This document shows, one piece after another, positions 61,550-64,000 of a DNA stretch of 64,000 bases. The stretch comes from Pteria penguin (lineage: Eukaryota; Mollusca; Bivalvia; Pterioida; Pteriidae). A program made the position numbers and the translations under genes. Numbering within the stretch: position 1 is the first letter of the stretch; each line of letters opens with the position of its first letter. Where the stretch lies: positions 14,469,798 through 14,533,797 of the forward strand of contig CM068590.1 of the NCBI GenBank assembly GCA_035048485.1, read 5' to 3'. The notes under the pieces are model-generated. The model ran no database searches. It worked only from the letters and a program-made list of their open reading frames with translations, and was not told the DNA's origin.

Positions 61550-61999
61550 GTGGCTCAGCCAGTAGCATGCTTAGTATCAGAGACCCTGGGTCCAGTGGCA
61601 GATTTAACCAGGTCCCAGGCCCCCTATTTTTCTTCACCACAAATTTACAAAGCATAATTGATGAGGTTTAAAGAACTCAATGATGCATTATTATCAAATT
61701 TTAACTAGACTTAAATCATATATGAGCAAAACTCCAGATTTGACACCCAAAATGGAAGAGTATGTGGGTCCCCCCTTTAGGAAATCCTGGAACCGCCACT
61801 GAAATACAGCCCTTAGTTCATTGAGGTCTCATTTTTCAGGTGAGATGTTAAAAACCAAGGTCATGCTCCAGACTCCCACAGTAGATGTTGGAGTATAAAA
61901 CATCCCTCATTGATTGGTGCAGTACGTTGCACACATTGAAATCAGGTATCAAATGGATGCCATCAATACATACAATCGATGATCTAAGCGCTATGTTAA
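61550..61999 (+). mobile_element. SINE relic split by a CAGTGGCGG MITE
   Basis: A SINE-like head (TGTGTGGCTCAGCCAGTAGC) is interrupted after about 43 bases by the MITE at 61593-61801. It resumes with GGTGAGATGTTAAAAACCAA and ends near GCGCTATGTTAAACAAG. The order shows the MITE jumped into an older SINE. Confidence 0.65.
61593..61801. mobile_element. MITE, second CAGTGGCGG copy
   Basis: Starts CAGTGGCAGATTTAACC and ends GGAAATCCTGGAACCGCCAC plus TG. It shares CTCCAGATTTGACACC and the end region with 7726-7886. Nested in the SINE at 61550. Confidence 0.75.
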
Positions 62000-62159
62000 A
62001 CAAGAGCAATGCAACGTAGCATATGCCCCCCCTGGTTATTTTTGTAAAGTGGGCTTAACTCACATGAGCACATTAGAGGTCATCTACTCCTCATAATTGC
62101 CCACAAACAAAATTTTTCCATTCAAAAGTTTGTGTCTTCATTTCATTTAGACATCAGTA

Positions 62160-62946
62160 TTAACAGACACAAAACTTAATCAAAATAAATATGCCAAAGA
62201 TAGGTATCCTAATTTTCTAAGAAATTTTCTAAGTTCAAGGGGGATAACTCTCACAAAAATTATTGAACCATAACCAAATTTGAACTTGACCTGAATATCC
62301 TTTAGATGTATCAGTATATCCAATATAAATTCAGTATCTTTATCAAGTCTAGAGAAAATGTGTGGAAACTGCTAATTTGAAGAAATTCCCTAAGTCCAAG
62401 GGGAATAACTCTGACAAAAATTATTGAATGATATCCAAATTTAAAGTTGACCTAGATATCCTTTAGATGTATTTGTATGCAAAATATCAATTAAATATCT
62501 CTATCTGTTCCTGAGATAATGAGTGGTACCGCAAATTTTAAGAAACTTTATAAGTCAAAGGAGGATAACTCTCACAAAAACTATTGAACCATAAACAAAT
62601 TTGAACTTGACCTAAATATCCCTTTAGATGTATCAGTATATCCAATATCTATTCAATATCTTCATTGGTTCCAGAGATAAAGTGCGGAAACTGCTAATTT
62701 GAAGAAATTTCCAAAGTCCAAGGGGAATACATGTAACTCTATCAAAAATTATCAAACGATAACCAAATTTGAACTTGACCTAGATATACTTAAGATGTAT
62801 CTGTATGCAAAATTTCAATTCAAAACCTCTATCTGTTCCTGAGATAATGAACGGAAACTGCTAATTTTAAGAAATTTTCTAAGTCCAAGGGGGATAACTA
62901 TGACAAAAATTATTGAACAATAACCAAGTTTAATCCTGACCTATAC
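62160..62946. repeat. 161-bp degenerate tandem repeat, nearly 5 copies
   Basis: AAGTCCAAGGGGGATAACTC-like words start at 62231, 62392, 62552, 62714 and 62881. Each unit also has AACTTGACCTAGATATCC and GGAAACTGCTAATTT blocks. The array stops abruptly near 62946 inside a unit, where the next element begins. Confidence 0.9.
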
Positions 62947-62948
62947 AG

Positions 62949-63572
62949 ATGGGTGCAGTCCTAACATAACATTCACGTTAACGCGAAAAGCGGTCACGAG
63001 GACTGCTTGAGCACACGTGCTAGGACTGCTCGACCGGACGCGCGTGCGCTCCTTGCGTTAACGAGGGAGGAAATTTGCGTTAACGCGATTTATTCCCGCG
63101 TGCGCTCAGTCTCGTCGCGCGTTCACATGATTATATTTGTAATTCTCTTTACAGTGGTACGGATGGGGGAAATAAAAGGAATCTAATTAAATTACCGCAA
63201 ATGTCGCCATAATATATGTGCATTAAATGTGATGTTGAAATGACACCCCGCATTAAGGGTTTCATATGTAATATAATAATGGTAATCACCGCGCAGACAT
63301 GCACTCAGGTATTTATGAAAAACTTCGTCAGTTTATACTATAAAGACTCTAGGAAAATTACATTCTAATTCTATCTTATTTGTTTATTTTTAATTAATAA
63401 AATTATGTATTTATGTGTTATTTGTTTATTTATTTATAATTTACTTATGTATTTTTTCTTATTTATGTATTTACATTTTTTTTTTTTTTTGTAATTTAGC
63501 TATTTTTCATTATATATGAATACCATGCTTATCATCGTTATTATTCTTTTCATTAATTTAATTATAATTATA

Positions 63573-63623
<51 letters not shown>

Positions 63624-64000
63624 CTAGAATAAGAATAAATTTCATTGTATTCAATGTTCGGAATTTGTATTCAATATTTTTTAAATTTACCCCATTACTC
63701 GTAAGCGTTTTATTTAATTCTAAATATTTATCTACATGCACACAGTAATATGTTTTTATATTTAAATATACAATGTATATATATCGATTCCCCTTTAAAT
63801 CCTTCTCTGTATAAGTTGTAAGCAAGCGAACTTGGCTGTCAGGCACGTTCACGCGGCAGCCAAGCGCGTGAACGCGGCAGTCCAGCGCGTTAACGCGGTC
63901 TCAAAATTTAGTTCACGAGGAAATCTGCGTTAACGCAAGCGCGTGTGCTCAGCAGTCCTGAGCGCACGAGGAAAGCAAACTTCACGTTAACGCGACGTTA
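62949..64000. mobile_element. GTTAAC-rich transposon-like element (right end outside)
   Basis: Two GC-rich flanks (about 62965-63125 and 63840-64000) surround an AT-rich, non-coding middle. The flanks share GCGTTAACGC-type palindromes (six GTTAAC sites: 62977, 63057, 63079, 63889, 63929, 63986), GAGGAAATYTGCGTTAACGC in direct orientation, and AGGACTGCT against AGCAGTCCT in inverted orientation. This is the layout of a non-autonomous DNA element with sub-terminal motif arrays. It lies inside a BCAS3 intron. Superfamily unknown. Confidence 0.65.

Overview
The window is metazoan nuclear DNA, most likely from a bivalve mollusc. It is AT-rich and gene-poor, with short exons separated by long introns. 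It is littered with tRNA-headed SINEs, MITEs, fold-back elements and tandem arrays. The bivalve guess rests on the repeat style: SINEs with an ATCA-type tail, a recurring GGGRNATAACTCT motif, and a dispersed element containing GCGCATTTCGACAACTTATG. The species cannot be named from sequence alone.

Only two protein-coding genes are supported, both on the minus strand. (1) TBX2/3: the first coding exon (2555-2910) encodes the conserved N-terminus and the start of the T-box. Its promoter side lies at about 3.1-3.4 kb and its first intron runs off the left edge. (2) BCAS3: fourteen consecutive coding exons (61293 down to 36637) encode about 680 residues, from the middle of the WD40-like propeller to the stop codon. 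Every exon junction keeps one uninterrupted frame. The N-terminal exons lie beyond the right edge.

Layout from left to right: 1-2554, TBX2/3 intron 1. 2555-2910, TBX2/3 exon 1. About 3.1-3.4 kb, candidate promoter. About 3.4-36.3 kb, intergenic DNA with no convincing gene but many repeats and several CpG-containing motif clusters that look like cis-regulatory DNA. 36.3-61.3 kb, BCAS3. 61.3-64 kb, a BCAS3 intron filled by an interrupted SINE, a 161-bp tandem array and a GTTAAC-rich transposon-like element that continues past the edge.

The main biological point is the arrangement. BCAS3 is followed tail-to-head on the same strand by TBX2/3, as at human 17q23 (BCAS3 then TBX2). This fits an ancient regulatory block in which BCAS3 introns and the intergenic DNA may hold TBX2/3 control elements. 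Two structural oddities stand out inside BCAS3. One is a roughly 2.9-kb array of a 98-bp unit with 6- and 7-unit higher-order repeats, in the last intron. The other is a 28-bp tandem quadruplication of an exon-intron boundary, which places four copies of one 5' splice site in a row.
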